Assembly (NCBI RefSeq): GCF_024807845.1
Contig: NZ_JANUEQ010000002.1
Coordinates: forward strand, 372,001-436,000
Direction of reading: 5' to 3'
Source: Klebsiella sp. BIGb0407
Lineage (GTDB): Bacteria; Pseudomonadota; Gammaproteobacteria; Enterobacterales; Enterobacteriaceae
Length of the DNA: 64,000 nucleotides
Within the stretch, counting starts at the first letter, position 1, and every line of letters starts with the position of its first letter. Below, in pieces: positions 36,947 to 44,807 of this stretch. The notes beneath the pieces are model-generated. The model was given only the letters and a program-made list of their open reading frames with translations. It did not search any database and was not told the DNA's origin. The translations under genes and the position numbers were made by a program.

Positions 36947-38410
36947 ATGAAAAAGCCAAATATATTATGGATTTGTACCGATCAGCAGCGATGGGATACC
37001 CTGTCATGCCTTGGTTATCCTGGAGCTCAAACGCCCCATATTGATGCCCTTGCAGAGAGCGGAATATTATTTGAACGCGCTTATGCTCAAAGCCCAATAT
37101 GTACGCCTAGTCGGGCGTCATTTTTGACCGGTATGTATCCGATTGCACATCAGGTACAACGTAATGGCAATGCACAATTTCCGACACATTTAGATTTACT
37201 TCCGCATTCATTCCAGCAAGCAGGTTATCGAACCGGATTGATAGGTAAACTGCATCTTTCCGCGAGCCAGCATGGTGTAGAAAAGCGGCCCAATGATGGC
37301 TATGATGAGTTCTACTGGAGCCAGCATCCACACCCTGACTGGCCTGAGGGCCATGATTATCAGAACTGGCTGACTGAGCAAGGTGTTGATCCACAAAAGT
37401 TATACGCCCATGCACAGGGTGCAATCTATCCCGGAGTAGACCCTGCTTATCACCAGACAACATGGGCGACTCAACGCGCAGAGCAGTTTATTTCCCGTCA
37501 CCAAAATATGCCCTGGTTTCTCAGTATAAATCTCTTCGATCCCCATCCTCCGTTTGATCCACCCGCTCACTATTTAGAACGTATTGATGCCGATGCCATT
37601 AGCCCACCCTTGTTTGCTAAAAGTGATATCGCTCATCAGGCACGTTTTCACGGTGTCGATCAACAAGCCAAAAAAGCCGTTGATCCCACTCTGACACCGA
37701 GAAATGAACCGGGAGAAGTTTTACATGGCAGCCATGATACGCCGCCGGATTCTTATGATATTAAAGCCATCCGAGCGGCCTATTTTGCGATGATCACGCA
37801 GATAGATGATTTTGTCGGTAACTTACTGAGCCGATTAGATGAAACCGGGCAACGTGAAGATACGCTGATCCTGTTTATGAGCGATCATGGAGAGATGCTG
37901 GGCGATCATGGTTTACTCTACAAGGGATGCCGCTTCTATGAGGGGCTGGTACATGTGCCATTAATTATTAGCTGGCCTCAACAGTTTGCGCCGGCAAGGC
38001 GTTCAACTGCCCTGGTAGAGTTAGTCGATTTACCTGCCACCCTGCTAGAGTCGGCAGAACTAAAGATCCCGAGTCAAAATCAGGGTAAATCGTTATATCC
38101 TTTACTGTCAGGCAAGAGCGACTTACACCAGCATAAGCCCTATATCTTATCTGAATATTTTGATGCTCTCTCTTTCTCTAACAGCGTCGGTTCCAGAGGC
38201 AGTATGTACTATGATGGCCGCTTTAAATTGAATGTCTATCATGATGCCGAAGAGGGTGAGTTATTTGATTTAGCAACCGATCCTGGTGAGTTTCACGATC
38301 GCTGGCACGATCCGCAATTTACACAACAAAAAGCCGAATTAATTCATCAGCATTTTGCCGCAATGATGAAAATTAGCGGCACTGGTTCTGAGAGAATAAG
38401 TGATTTTTAA
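36947..38410 (+). CDS. Cytoplasmic Cys-type sulfatase 2
   Basis: This 487-residue sulfatase lacks a signal peptide. The N-terminal metal motif NILWICTDQQRWDTL, the formylglycine site CTPSR (C52), GKLHL with its catalytic lysine, and FMSDHGEMLGDHGL are all present, so the active site looks complete. The family includes choline-sulfatase-like and glycan sulfatases. It follows sulfatase 1 by 74 bases across a hairpin, and may act on a different sulfate position of the same imported compound (inference). Confidence 0.9.
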   Translation: MKKPNILWICTDQQRWDTLSCLGYPGAQTPHIDALAESGILFERAYAQSPICTPSRASFLTGMYPIAHQVQRNGNAQFPTHLDLLPHSFQQAGYRTGLIGKLHLSASQHGVEKRPNDGYDEFYWSQHPHPDWPEGHDYQNWLTEQGVDPQKLYAHAQGAIYPGVDPAYHQTTWATQRAEQFISRHQNMPWFLSINLFDPHPPFDPPAHYLERIDADAISPPLFAKSDIAHQARFHGVDQQAKKAVDPTLTPRNEPGEVLHGSHDTPPDSYDIKAIRAAYFAMITQIDDFVGNLLSRLDETGQREDTLILFMSDHGEMLGDHGLLYKGCRFYEGLVHVPLIISWPQQFAPARRSTALVELVDLPATLLESAELKIPSQNQGKSLYPLLSGKSDLHQHKPYILSEYFDALSFSNSVGSRGSMYYDGRFKLNVYHDAEEGELFDLATDPGEFHDRWHDPQFTQQKAELIHQHFAAMMKISGTGSERISDF

Positions 38411-38468
38411 TCAGTAGAATTTCAGATTGAATATCTTTTTTCATGCCAGTCCAATAAAAAATATAATT

Positions 38469-38516
38469 GCGTTAGTTTCTATTTTAATAAGTCATAGTAC
38501 TAACGCCATTTTAGAA
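38469..38516. promoter_or_regulatory. Spaced inverted repeat after sulfatase 2
   Basis: GCGTTAGT (38469-38476) and ACTAACGC (38509-38516) form perfect 8-bp arms about a 32-base AT-rich spacer, in the 223-base gap before the second ABC operon. It could be an operator pair or a weak terminator. Confidence 0.35.
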
Positions 38517-38633
38517 TAAAGAGTTTCCATTAGTTTATCCTTTCACCCTGCCATCACAAAACCGTAATAAATCTGTCTTATTTGTCTCGTAGTATCCTCG
38601 GCAGCGATTAAGTCCCAAAGAGGATAACAATTT

Positions 38634-39371
38634 ATGCAACAAGCTCTCTCTCCATTAAACCGGAGCGTGGGTGAATTACCGGCAGCTTCCGCTGCGGGTA
38701 GCCCACCCATGATCTCAATACAGAATTTGTCTCAGGCTTTTTCAAACCAATATGTCCTTAATGGTATCGATCTTCAGGTATCAAAAGGCACCATTCTGGC
38801 GTTACTAGGCCCTTCAGGTTGCGGTAAAAGCACACTGCTTAAATTACTTGCCGGCCTGTTACAACCGACTGACGGTACGATTCATTTCGGCGACCGCTTA
38901 GTGGCCAGTTCGCATCACTTGGTTCCTCCGGAGCAACGTAATCTTGGCATGGTATTTCAGGATTATGCCCTCTGGCCTCATATGACCGTTTCCCAGAACG
39001 TCGCGTTTCCTTTGCGTATGCGGGGCACTCCTCGACATGCCATACAGGAACGGGTTGATGCCGCGCTAGAACGCGTTGGCTTAGCGGATTTCTCAAAACG
39101 AAAACCAGCAGATTTATCAGGTGGTCAGCAGCAACGTGTTGCTCTGGCGCGCGCCATTATTGCTGAACCAGAAATTTTGTTATTTGACGAACCGCTTTCA
39201 AACCTGGATATCGCACTGCGCAAATCGCTGTGTGAAGAAATGGCCCAGCTATTAAGAACATTAGGTATTACCGCAGTGTATGTCACCCATGATCCTGCGG
39301 AAGCCACTGCACTCGCCCATCAGATTGCGCATATGCAGTCCGGGAAAATTGAAAGTCTGACAACATTATGA
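38634..39371 (+). CDS. ABC transporter ATP-binding protein (Fe/AEP-type importer)
   Basis: This 245-residue ATPase has Walker A GPSGCGKST (59-67), signature LSGGQQQRVALARAII, Walker B LLFDEPLSNLD and YVTHDPAEA. A 25-residue N-terminal extension precedes the usual start; AGAGGA upstream of 38634 supports the longer form. It lacks the C-terminal TOBE domain of related FbpC or PotA proteins, so it is short. Its stop overlaps the binding protein start (ATGA). Confidence 0.9.
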   Translation: MQQALSPLNRSVGELPAASAAGSPPMISIQNLSQAFSNQYVLNGIDLQVSKGTILALLGPSGCGKSTLLKLLAGLLQPTDGTIHFGDRLVASSHHLVPPEQRNLGMVFQDYALWPHMTVSQNVAFPLRMRGTPRHAIQERVDAALERVGLADFSKRKPADLSGGQQQRVALARAIIAEPEILLFDEPLSNLDIALRKSLCEEMAQLLRTLGITAVYVTHDPAEATALAHQIAHMQSGKIESLTTL

Positions 39372-40369
39372 AGAGAGATAATCTGATGCCAAATTTAATG
39401 AAGAAGTTTGCTACTCCATCACTGAAAGGAATATCGATGACTTTGGGTCTTTCCTGTGCACTTTTTTCAGCATCATCACATGCTCTGACGGTATATACCG
39501 CAGGCCCTGGTGCTATGGCAAAACAACTGGCTGCGGGTTATGAGCAGCAGACTGGCGTAAAAGTGGATGTCTTCCAGGCCACCACCGGAAAGGTGATGGC
39601 GCGCCTGGAAGCAGAGCAAGCTAATCCTCGTGCCGATGTGCTAATTTCAGCCTCCTGGGATACCGCGGTTGATTTGCAGAAAAAAGGCTGGTTACTGGCT
39701 TATGAAAGCCCGAATGCCGCTCAAGTGCCCACGCGTTTTAAAACGCCTTATTATGTCGCCCAAGGGATCTCAGCCTTAGGTATTGTCTGGAATACCAAAA
39801 GTGACACCCCGAAACCGGCTGAGTGGAGTGACCTGGCCAAACCGGCATTTCAAAATAAAGTCACGATGCCCGATCCTGCATTATCAGGCGCCTCACTTGA
39901 CTTAGTATTAGGTCTGGAAAACGCCAAGAAAGCTGAAGCCTGGAAACTCTTCACGGATTTAAAAGCGAATGGCATGGTGATTTCCGGCCCCAACGCACAG
40001 GCTCTGACGCCAGTATTACAAGGCGCCAAAGCCGCAGTATTTGGCGCAGTGGACTATGTTGCCTATAGCAGTATTGCCAGCGGTGAATCAATCGAGGTTA
40101 TTTTCCCGAAAAGCGGCACGGCTATTGCTCCACGCCCAATGATGATTTTAAACAGCAGTAAGCAGCAAGCCGAAGCGAAAGCCTTTGTCGATTATGTCCT
40201 GTCCCCGGAAGGACAGACCATTGTTGCCAATGCCTGGTTAATGCCCGCCAGAACAGATATTCAGGGTAAACGCCCGGATTTCTCCATGTTAACGATTCTG
40301 CCTGAAGCCACCACTGACAGCGCTGAACGTAATGACGTCTTGTCACGTTTTAATGCTATTTTCCGCTAA
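39368..40369 (+). CDS. ABC transporter periplasmic binding protein (FbpA/PhnS-like)
   Basis: This 333-residue protein has a signal peptide ending SHA (about residue 39). The mature part starts LTVYTAGPGAMAKQLAAGYEQQTGVKVDVFQATTGKVMARLEAE, in part the pattern of iron, thiamine and 2-aminoethylphosphonate receptors. No YY pair typical of ferric-binding FbpA is seen, so an organic ligand is more likely. An alternative start is the ATG at 39386. It is separated from its permease gene by a 147-base palindromic repeat. Confidence 0.85.
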   Translation: MKRDNLMPNLMKKFATPSLKGISMTLGLSCALFSASSHALTVYTAGPGAMAKQLAAGYEQQTGVKVDVFQATTGKVMARLEAEQANPRADVLISASWDTAVDLQKKGWLLAYESPNAAQVPTRFKTPYYVAQGISALGIVWNTKSDTPKPAEWSDLAKPAFQNKVTMPDPALSGASLDLVLGLENAKKAEAWKLFTDLKANGMVISGPNAQALTPVLQGAKAAVFGAVDYVAYSSIASGESIEVIFPKSGTAIAPRPMMILNSSKQQAEAKAFVDYVLSPEGQTIVANAWLMPARTDIQGKRPDFSMLTILPEATTDSAERNDVLSRFNAIFR

Positions 40370-40377
40370 TATTTTTT

Positions 40378-40524
40378 AGAGCCTATCCCACCAGGCGTAC
40401 ATTATTGCAGCCAGTTTGGAGCAGGACAGCGCGGAAAAACCGGAGCGTACCACCAGTACGTGGGGATTTTGAGCACTGCCCTGGGCCAAAATGGCAAATA
40501 AAATAGCCTATGGGATTGGCTCTT
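40378..40524. repeat. MITE-like palindromic repeat inside the ABC operon
   Basis: About 147 bases are bounded by 13-bp terminal inverted repeats with one mismatch (AGAGCCTATCCCA at 40378-40390, TGGGATTGGCTCT at 40511-40523). The two halves are imperfectly self-complementary about a perfect inner stem CGTAC / GTACG near 40445-40460. It has no coding capacity and lies between the binding protein and permease genes. This is the form of a miniature inverted-repeat element. No second copy was noticed in this window. Confidence 0.65.
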
Positions 40525-40564
40525 AATAAGACCGCGCTGGGTATATAAATATCCCGCAGGAGCA

Positions 40565-42232
40565 TTGATTCTGATGATAAGAATTCGCTTTCTTCCGTTT
40601 ATTATTATTGCCGCATTAACTATTCTTGTTCTGATTCCATTATTTTTCATTATATTACAATCGATTTTCCCGTCATTAGCCACCGAAGGTTTTAGCCAGC
40701 CATTCGCACCGATAATAAACTTATTTAGCGACCCTGAGTTACCGCCGCTATTAGGAAATACTTTATTACTGGGCCTCGGTGTTGCGACGCTAAGTGCACT
40801 GATCGCTATTCCCTTAGGGGCATTAAGAGGATTATTTAATCTCCCTTTTGCTCGTCTCTGGGATTTGCTGTTCCTTATCCCCTTTCTTATTCCACCTTAT
40901 ATTGCCGGGCTATCCTGGATGCTCACGCTCCAGCCCAACGGTTATTCCTGGCAGCTGTTAAGGATAAGTCCCGGTGAAGCTATTTTTTCACTGGGTGGCA
41001 TAATCTGCATTATGGCGCTCAATTTATTCCCGGTGCTGTACTTCGCGGTATCGCGCAGTATGGCAGCCAATGGTAACCGTCTCGCTGACGTGGCTCGCGT
41101 TCATGGGGCCTCAGCCTGGCAAGCCTTCTTCAGAGTCACCTTTCCGTTGTCTTTACCGTCAATTGCCGCTGGAATCTTATTAGTCTTCACCTTATCGATT
41201 GAGGAATACGGCATTCCAGCCGCGCTGGGCACACCCAATGGTATCCGCGTGTTTACCACCGCCATTGAGCAACGATTAGGTGACTGGCCGATTGATTTAC
41301 CCGGAGCGGCATCTCTTTCACTGCTGCTGGCGAGTATTGCGCTATTTGCCTACACGCTTCAACGATCGTTAGTCTCAGGGCGTAATGTGGCCACCACCAC
41401 AGGTAAAGCTGCGGCAGTGGTTACCCGCTCGCTCGGTCACTGGCGCTGGCCGGTGATAGGTGTATTTGCCCTGGTGGCCTTTTTTGCCGTAGGCATTCCC
41501 TTGCTGGCGATGTTCGGAACCGCATTTACCTCAACCGTTTCCGGTGGACTGGCATTTGATAACTTAACCTTACGCCACTTTGCCGGACTGGTTGATACCC
41601 AGACAGAGGCACTGGATGCTCTGTTCACCAGCGTATCACTGGCGACAGCAACCGCCATTCTGACAGGTCTTCTGGGCTTTTTATCTGCCTGGCTGGTGGT
41701 TTCGCAGCGTATCAGAGGAGCCGTTATTATTGATGCGCTGTCTTTATTGCCGGTCGCTATTCCGGGGATTGTTATCGCCGTTGGCCTGATCCTCGCCTGG
41801 AATCAGCCCTTCTGGCCGGTCACGCCGTACCATACCTGGTGGATCCTGCTGCTGGCCTATAGCTGCTTATTACTGCCCTATCCGGTACGTTATTGCAGCG
41901 CTGCCCTGACGCAAATAGGCGATAGTTTAGCGGATGCGGCAAGAGTGCACGGAGCCAGCGCTATCACCACATTACGCCTGATTCTCTTCCCGCTGGTGAT
42001 GCCCAGCTTACTGGCTGCGATGATGCTGGTTTTTGCTGTAGCCTCAAGAGAGCTAGTTTCTTCTCTGTTACTGGCTCCGGCGGGCATGCAAACCGTCTCT
42101 ATTTATGTCTGGCGGCAGTTTGAGCAGGGATCGATTGGCAGCGGTATGGCGATGGCCTGTCTGGCAGTTTTAATAAGCCTGAGTTTGATGCTCACAGCAC
42201 AGCTATTGCAGCAACGCACCCAGCATCAATAA
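40565..42232 (+). CDS. ABC transporter permease, fused two-domain (FbpB-type)
   Basis: This 555-residue inner-membrane protein contains two permease domains in tandem. Each has its own EAA loop: VARVHGASAWQAFFRVTFPL (about 175-195) and AARVHGASAITTLRLILFPL (about 455-475). That is the arrangement of FbpB and related importers, so it forms the whole channel. GCAGGAG lies nine bases upstream of the start. Despite the repeat upstream, the operon order ATPase, receptor, permease is complete. Confidence 0.9.
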   Translation: MILMIRIRFLPFIIIAALTILVLIPLFFIILQSIFPSLATEGFSQPFAPIINLFSDPELPPLLGNTLLLGLGVATLSALIAIPLGALRGLFNLPFARLWDLLFLIPFLIPPYIAGLSWMLTLQPNGYSWQLLRISPGEAIFSLGGIICIMALNLFPVLYFAVSRSMAANGNRLADVARVHGASAWQAFFRVTFPLSLPSIAAGILLVFTLSIEEYGIPAALGTPNGIRVFTTAIEQRLGDWPIDLPGAASLSLLLASIALFAYTLQRSLVSGRNVATTTGKAAAVVTRSLGHWRWPVIGVFALVAFFAVGIPLLAMFGTAFTSTVSGGLAFDNLTLRHFAGLVDTQTEALDALFTSVSLATATAILTGLLGFLSAWLVVSQRIRGAVIIDALSLLPVAIPGIVIAVGLILAWNQPFWPVTPYHTWWILLLAYSCLLLPYPVRYCSAALTQIGDSLADAARVHGASAITTLRLILFPLVMPSLLAAMMLVFAVASRELVSSLLLAPAGMQTVSIYVWRQFEQGSIGSGMAMACLAVLISLSLMLTAQLLQQRTQHQ

Positions 42233-42238
42233 GCGTCG

Positions 42239-42271
42239 GTCAGATACACCCGACGATGGGGTGTATCTGAC
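42239..42271. terminator. Bidirectional terminator
   Basis: Perfect 13-bp arms (42239-42251 with 42259-42271) and a 7-nt loop separate the convergent permease (+) and TetR (-) genes. Confidence 0.85.
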
Positions 42272-42288
42272 ATTTCTGTGGTCAGAGT

Positions 42289-42861
42289 TCATAACACCAG
42301 CTTAAGAAAGTTCTTTATATCGGCAATCGATTGATCCCGCTCTTCCAGGCTTTGAGACACAATCAAATTATCGGCATAACCGTTTAACATTGCTCCCAGC
42401 TGGCGGGCAACCTGTTCGCTATCTGCCTGACGAAAATCACCACAACTGATCCCCTCGTTGATGATATCCACGCTCCAGTCAACCCACTGCTGACCGACAT
42501 TCTCTGCCAGTTCCCCATAAGCCGGTTCAACGGTCGCTTTATTCCAGATCGAACTGTAAAGCTGCCAGGTGGCATCAGGTTCAACAGTCAGGTAATTACT
42601 GACAGAAGCATTTAACCGTTCCCGGGGCAGTAAATGCTGGATCTCAGCCTTAGATGCAGCTAAATCTTTGCTGGCAAAATAGTGACAGGCTTCAAGGCAC
42701 AAACTCGCCCAGTCAGGGAAATAGTGATAAATATGGCTGCGAGCAAGCCCTAAGGATGTCGTGAGCTCCCGAGTTTTAACATTCTCCAGCCCTTTCTCAA
42801 TAAACAACGCGACAGCCGCTTCGAGGATTTTCTCCCTTAGCGCCGAACGGGTCTCTTTCAT
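42289..42861 (-). CDS. TetR/AcrR-family transcriptional regulator
   Basis: This 190-residue protein has an N-terminal TetR helix-turn-helix (ILEAAVALFIEKGLENVKTRELTTSLGLARSHIYHYFPDW in part, about residues 12-52) and a helical ligand domain ending KNFLKLVL. It is divergent from the six-TM gene, and two palindromes with TTGAGC / GCTCAA arms lie between them. It therefore most likely represses the six-TM gene and itself. It converges on the FbpB-type ABC operon, so a role there is less direct. Confidence 0.88.
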   Translation of the reverse strand: MKETRSALREKILEAAVALFIEKGLENVKTRELTTSLGLARSHIYHYFPDWASLCLEACHYFASKDLAASKAEIQHLLPRERLNASVSNYLTVEPDATWQLYSSIWNKATVEPAYGELAENVGQQWVDWSVDIINEGISCGDFRQADSEQVARQLGAMLNGYADNLIVSQSLEERDQSIADIKNFLKLVL

Positions 42862-42873
42862 CTCTGACTCTCG

Positions 42874-42930
42874 TTGACTTTGAGCAATCGCTCAATTAGA
42901 ATTTTTATGATTTTTGAGCATTTGCTCAAA
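42874..42930 (+). promoter_or_regulatory. Promoter with two TetR-type operators
   Basis: A promoter TTGACT (42874-42879), 17-bp spacer, TAGAAT (42897-42902) points toward the six-TM gene. Operator 1, TTGAGC-AATC-GCTCAA (42880-42895), fills the spacer. Operator 2, TTTGAGCA-TT-TGCTCAAA (42913-42930), covers the expected start of transcription. The centres are 34 bp apart. Both sites lie in the region shared with the divergent TetR gene. Confidence 0.75.
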
Positions 42931-42952
42931 TTCTTTCGTTGTGAATAATCTC

Positions 42953-43846
42953 ATGCAAATCATACCTGAAAAAATAACACCTGTAGTCTCACCTAACGCA
43001 CTCAATACTCTCAAGACATTAGCCCGGCGTAATAACAAAAGGCTGATTTTTACCCTGTTATTAGTGATTGCCGAGAATGTCGTGTACCTGCTTTATCCTT
43101 TGCTGGCGGGTTTTGCGATCAACGCCATCTTACAAGGAAACACGCTACATGCGCTGTTTTACGCCATGTTAGTACTGGGAATGTGGGTTATTGGTGCTGC
43201 TCGTCGCAGCGTGGATACCCGAACCTTTGCCCGCATTTATGCCAAACTGGCAGTACCGCTGATCCTCGCTCAACGCAGAGAGGAAAACAGCCATTCAACG
43301 ATAGCTGCCCGGGTGACACTCTCGCGGCAATTTGTCGATTTTTTTGAAACCCATCTGCCGATGCTTATCACCTCTGTCGCTTCTGTTTGTGGTGCGGTAG
43401 TGATGCTTATCACTATCGAACCCATAGCCGGTATTATCTGTTTAGCGATTTTGATTTTTTTCTTTTGCTTACTGCCCGGCTATACCCGCAAGAATGAGCA
43501 GCTAATTGAACGACTTAATGACAGACTGGAAAAAGAAGTGGCGTTTGTCAGCAGTGCCCGAGAAGAGAAACTCCATCGCCATTATCAGTTCCTGGCGCAG
43601 GTTCGTATCCGCCTGTCTGACCGTGAAGCGATTGGGTTTTTACTGATAGGCATTGCCGCAGCACTACTTTTTGGCATGACTATTTTTATGATGGCAGGCA
43701 GAGAAGGGATCAGCGCCGGGCACATCTATTCGGTCATGACTTATCTGTGGATGTTTGCCATGAGTCTCGATGATACGCCGTCACTGCTGGAAAAATATTC
43801 TCAGCTGAAAGAAGTGGGTCGTCGCGTTAATACCGGGATGATTTAA
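42953..43846 (+). CDS. ABC-type six-transmembrane domain protein without ATPase
   Basis: The longest frame starts at a TTG at 42914, but that codon lies inside an operator near the predicted transcript start. The ATG at 42953 (or GTG at 42941) is more likely, giving about 297 residues. The protein resembles the membrane domain of ABC exporters: six hydrophobic segments and a coupling-like cytoplasmic region (EEKLHRHYQFLAQVRIRLSDREAIGF in part). No nucleotide-binding domain follows and none is encoded next door. Function is unknown; drug or metabolite efflux under TetR control is plausible. Confidence 0.75.
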   Translation: MQIIPEKITPVVSPNALNTLKTLARRNNKRLIFTLLLVIAENVVYLLYPLLAGFAINAILQGNTLHALFYAMLVLGMWVIGAARRSVDTRTFARIYAKLAVPLILAQRREENSHSTIAARVTLSRQFVDFFETHLPMLITSVASVCGAVVMLITIEPIAGIICLAILIFFFCLLPGYTRKNEQLIERLNDRLEKEVAFVSSAREEKLHRHYQFLAQVRIRLSDREAIGFLLIGIAAALLFGMTIFMMAGREGISAGHIYSVMTYLWMFAMSLDDTPSLLEKYSQLKEVGRRVNTGMI

Positions 43847-43851
43847 TGGTA

Positions 43852-43873
43852 ATCCCCTTAGTCATAAGGGGAT
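43852..43873. terminator. Bidirectional terminator
   Basis: A perfect 9-bp stem ATCCCCTTA / TAAGGGGAT with a GTCA loop separates the six-TM gene (+) from uxuR (-). Confidence 0.8.
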
Positions 43874-43883
43874 CTTAGCTCAA

Positions 43884-44657
43884 TCAGGACAGGGAGGAAT
43901 TGAGCGGCCAGGAGTCAAACAGATAGCCATCAAAGTCGATATCATCAACATTTGAAAACTCCAGTAAGCGCTGTTTAACGTTTTCCAGATGCTGCCACAT
44001 CGCAAGCTTAGCGGCGCGCGAGTCTTTCTTTATCAGGGCAGCGAGGATCTGTTTATGGTCAACCAGCCACTCTTTGCGGTAATCAGTATCATGAAGATGG
44101 CGATGTAATTGACTCCACATCGGGTTATTTTCACGCCACTCCCAGGACTGGCGGAACAGCTCAACCAGCATACTGTTATGGGTCGCTTCAGCAATCGCCA
44201 GATGGAACTGCATATCACCACTTTCAGTACCGCCCGGGTCACTGGATGCCAGCTCTCGCTCTTCGAGTTGCAGTGCCTGGCGCATTTTGATGATATCTTC
44301 CCTTGTTGCCTGGAGCGCTGCAAATTCAGCGATATTGCTTTCCAGTAACTGACGCGCCTGTAGCATTTCAAACGGACCCGCGTCATTAAACGCCGGGTTA
44401 TTTATTCCTTCACTGGCGGGTTCGTTTAGGGTATCCAGAACATAGATACCCGCACCACGGCGAACATCAACCAAGCCTTTAATTTCCAGCATAATCAAAG
44501 CTTCACGCACTACGGTGCGGGTCACATTAAGCATCTCGGCAATTTCACGCTCAGGGGGTAAACGCGTGCCTGGCAGATAAGGAGTCTGGATGATCAAATC
44601 CTGGATCATCATTCCCACATCCTGATAGGGTCTTTGCTGAGATGGTTCAGGTTTCAT
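43884..44657 (-). CDS. uxuR: UxuR, GntR-family repressor of hexuronate genes
   Basis: The frame extends six codons further, but the ATG at 44657 matches the E. coli start (MKPEPSQQRPYQDVG against MKSATSAQRPYQEVG). The 257-residue protein is nearly identical to UxuR in the winged helix (REIAEMLNVTRTVVREALIML) and in the FCD domain (GPFEMLQARQLLESNIAEFA, QFHLAIAEATHNSMLVELFR). UxuR represses uxuAB in response to fructuronate. It is the last gene of the uxuA-uxuB-uxuR operon. Confidence 0.95.
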   Translation of the reverse strand: MKPEPSQQRPYQDVGMMIQDLIIQTPYLPGTRLPPEREIAEMLNVTRTVVREALIMLEIKGLVDVRRGAGIYVLDTLNEPASEGINNPAFNDAGPFEMLQARQLLESNIAEFAALQATREDIIKMRQALQLEERELASSDPGGTESGDMQFHLAIAEATHNSMLVELFRQSWEWRENNPMWSQLHRHLHDTDYRKEWLVDHKQILAALIKKDSRAAKLAMWQHLENVKQRLLEFSNVDDIDFDGYLFDSWPLNSSLS

Positions 44658-44770
44658 TTGATTACGCCCATACAATACAGTGAGTTAATAGTCATAAACT
44701 AGCATATTTGCCGGTAGAATAAACAGCCATCATACCGACAAATAGAGAAGTGGTTAACCAAAGGGCATAA

Positions 44771-44798
44771 ATATACCGCGCTAAATCGCGCGATATAT
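44771..44798 (-). terminator. Hairpin between uxuB and uxuR
   Basis: A GC-core stem (CGCGC / GCGCG) flanked by ATATA / TATAT with one internal mismatch lies in the 150-base gap between uxuB and uxuR. Lacking a T-run, it probably only attenuates read-through to uxuR. Confidence 0.45.
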
Positions 44799-44807
44799 TG
44801 ATTAAGC

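Noticed and set aside
40402-40683. Minus-strand ORFs across the palindromic repeat
   Set aside because: They arise from the self-complementary repeat and the antisense of the permease start; no domain or start signal.
42914-42952. TTG start extending the six-TM protein by 13 residues
   Set aside because: The codon lies within operator 2 and about five bases from the predicted transcription start, so it cannot have a leader or ribosome binding site.
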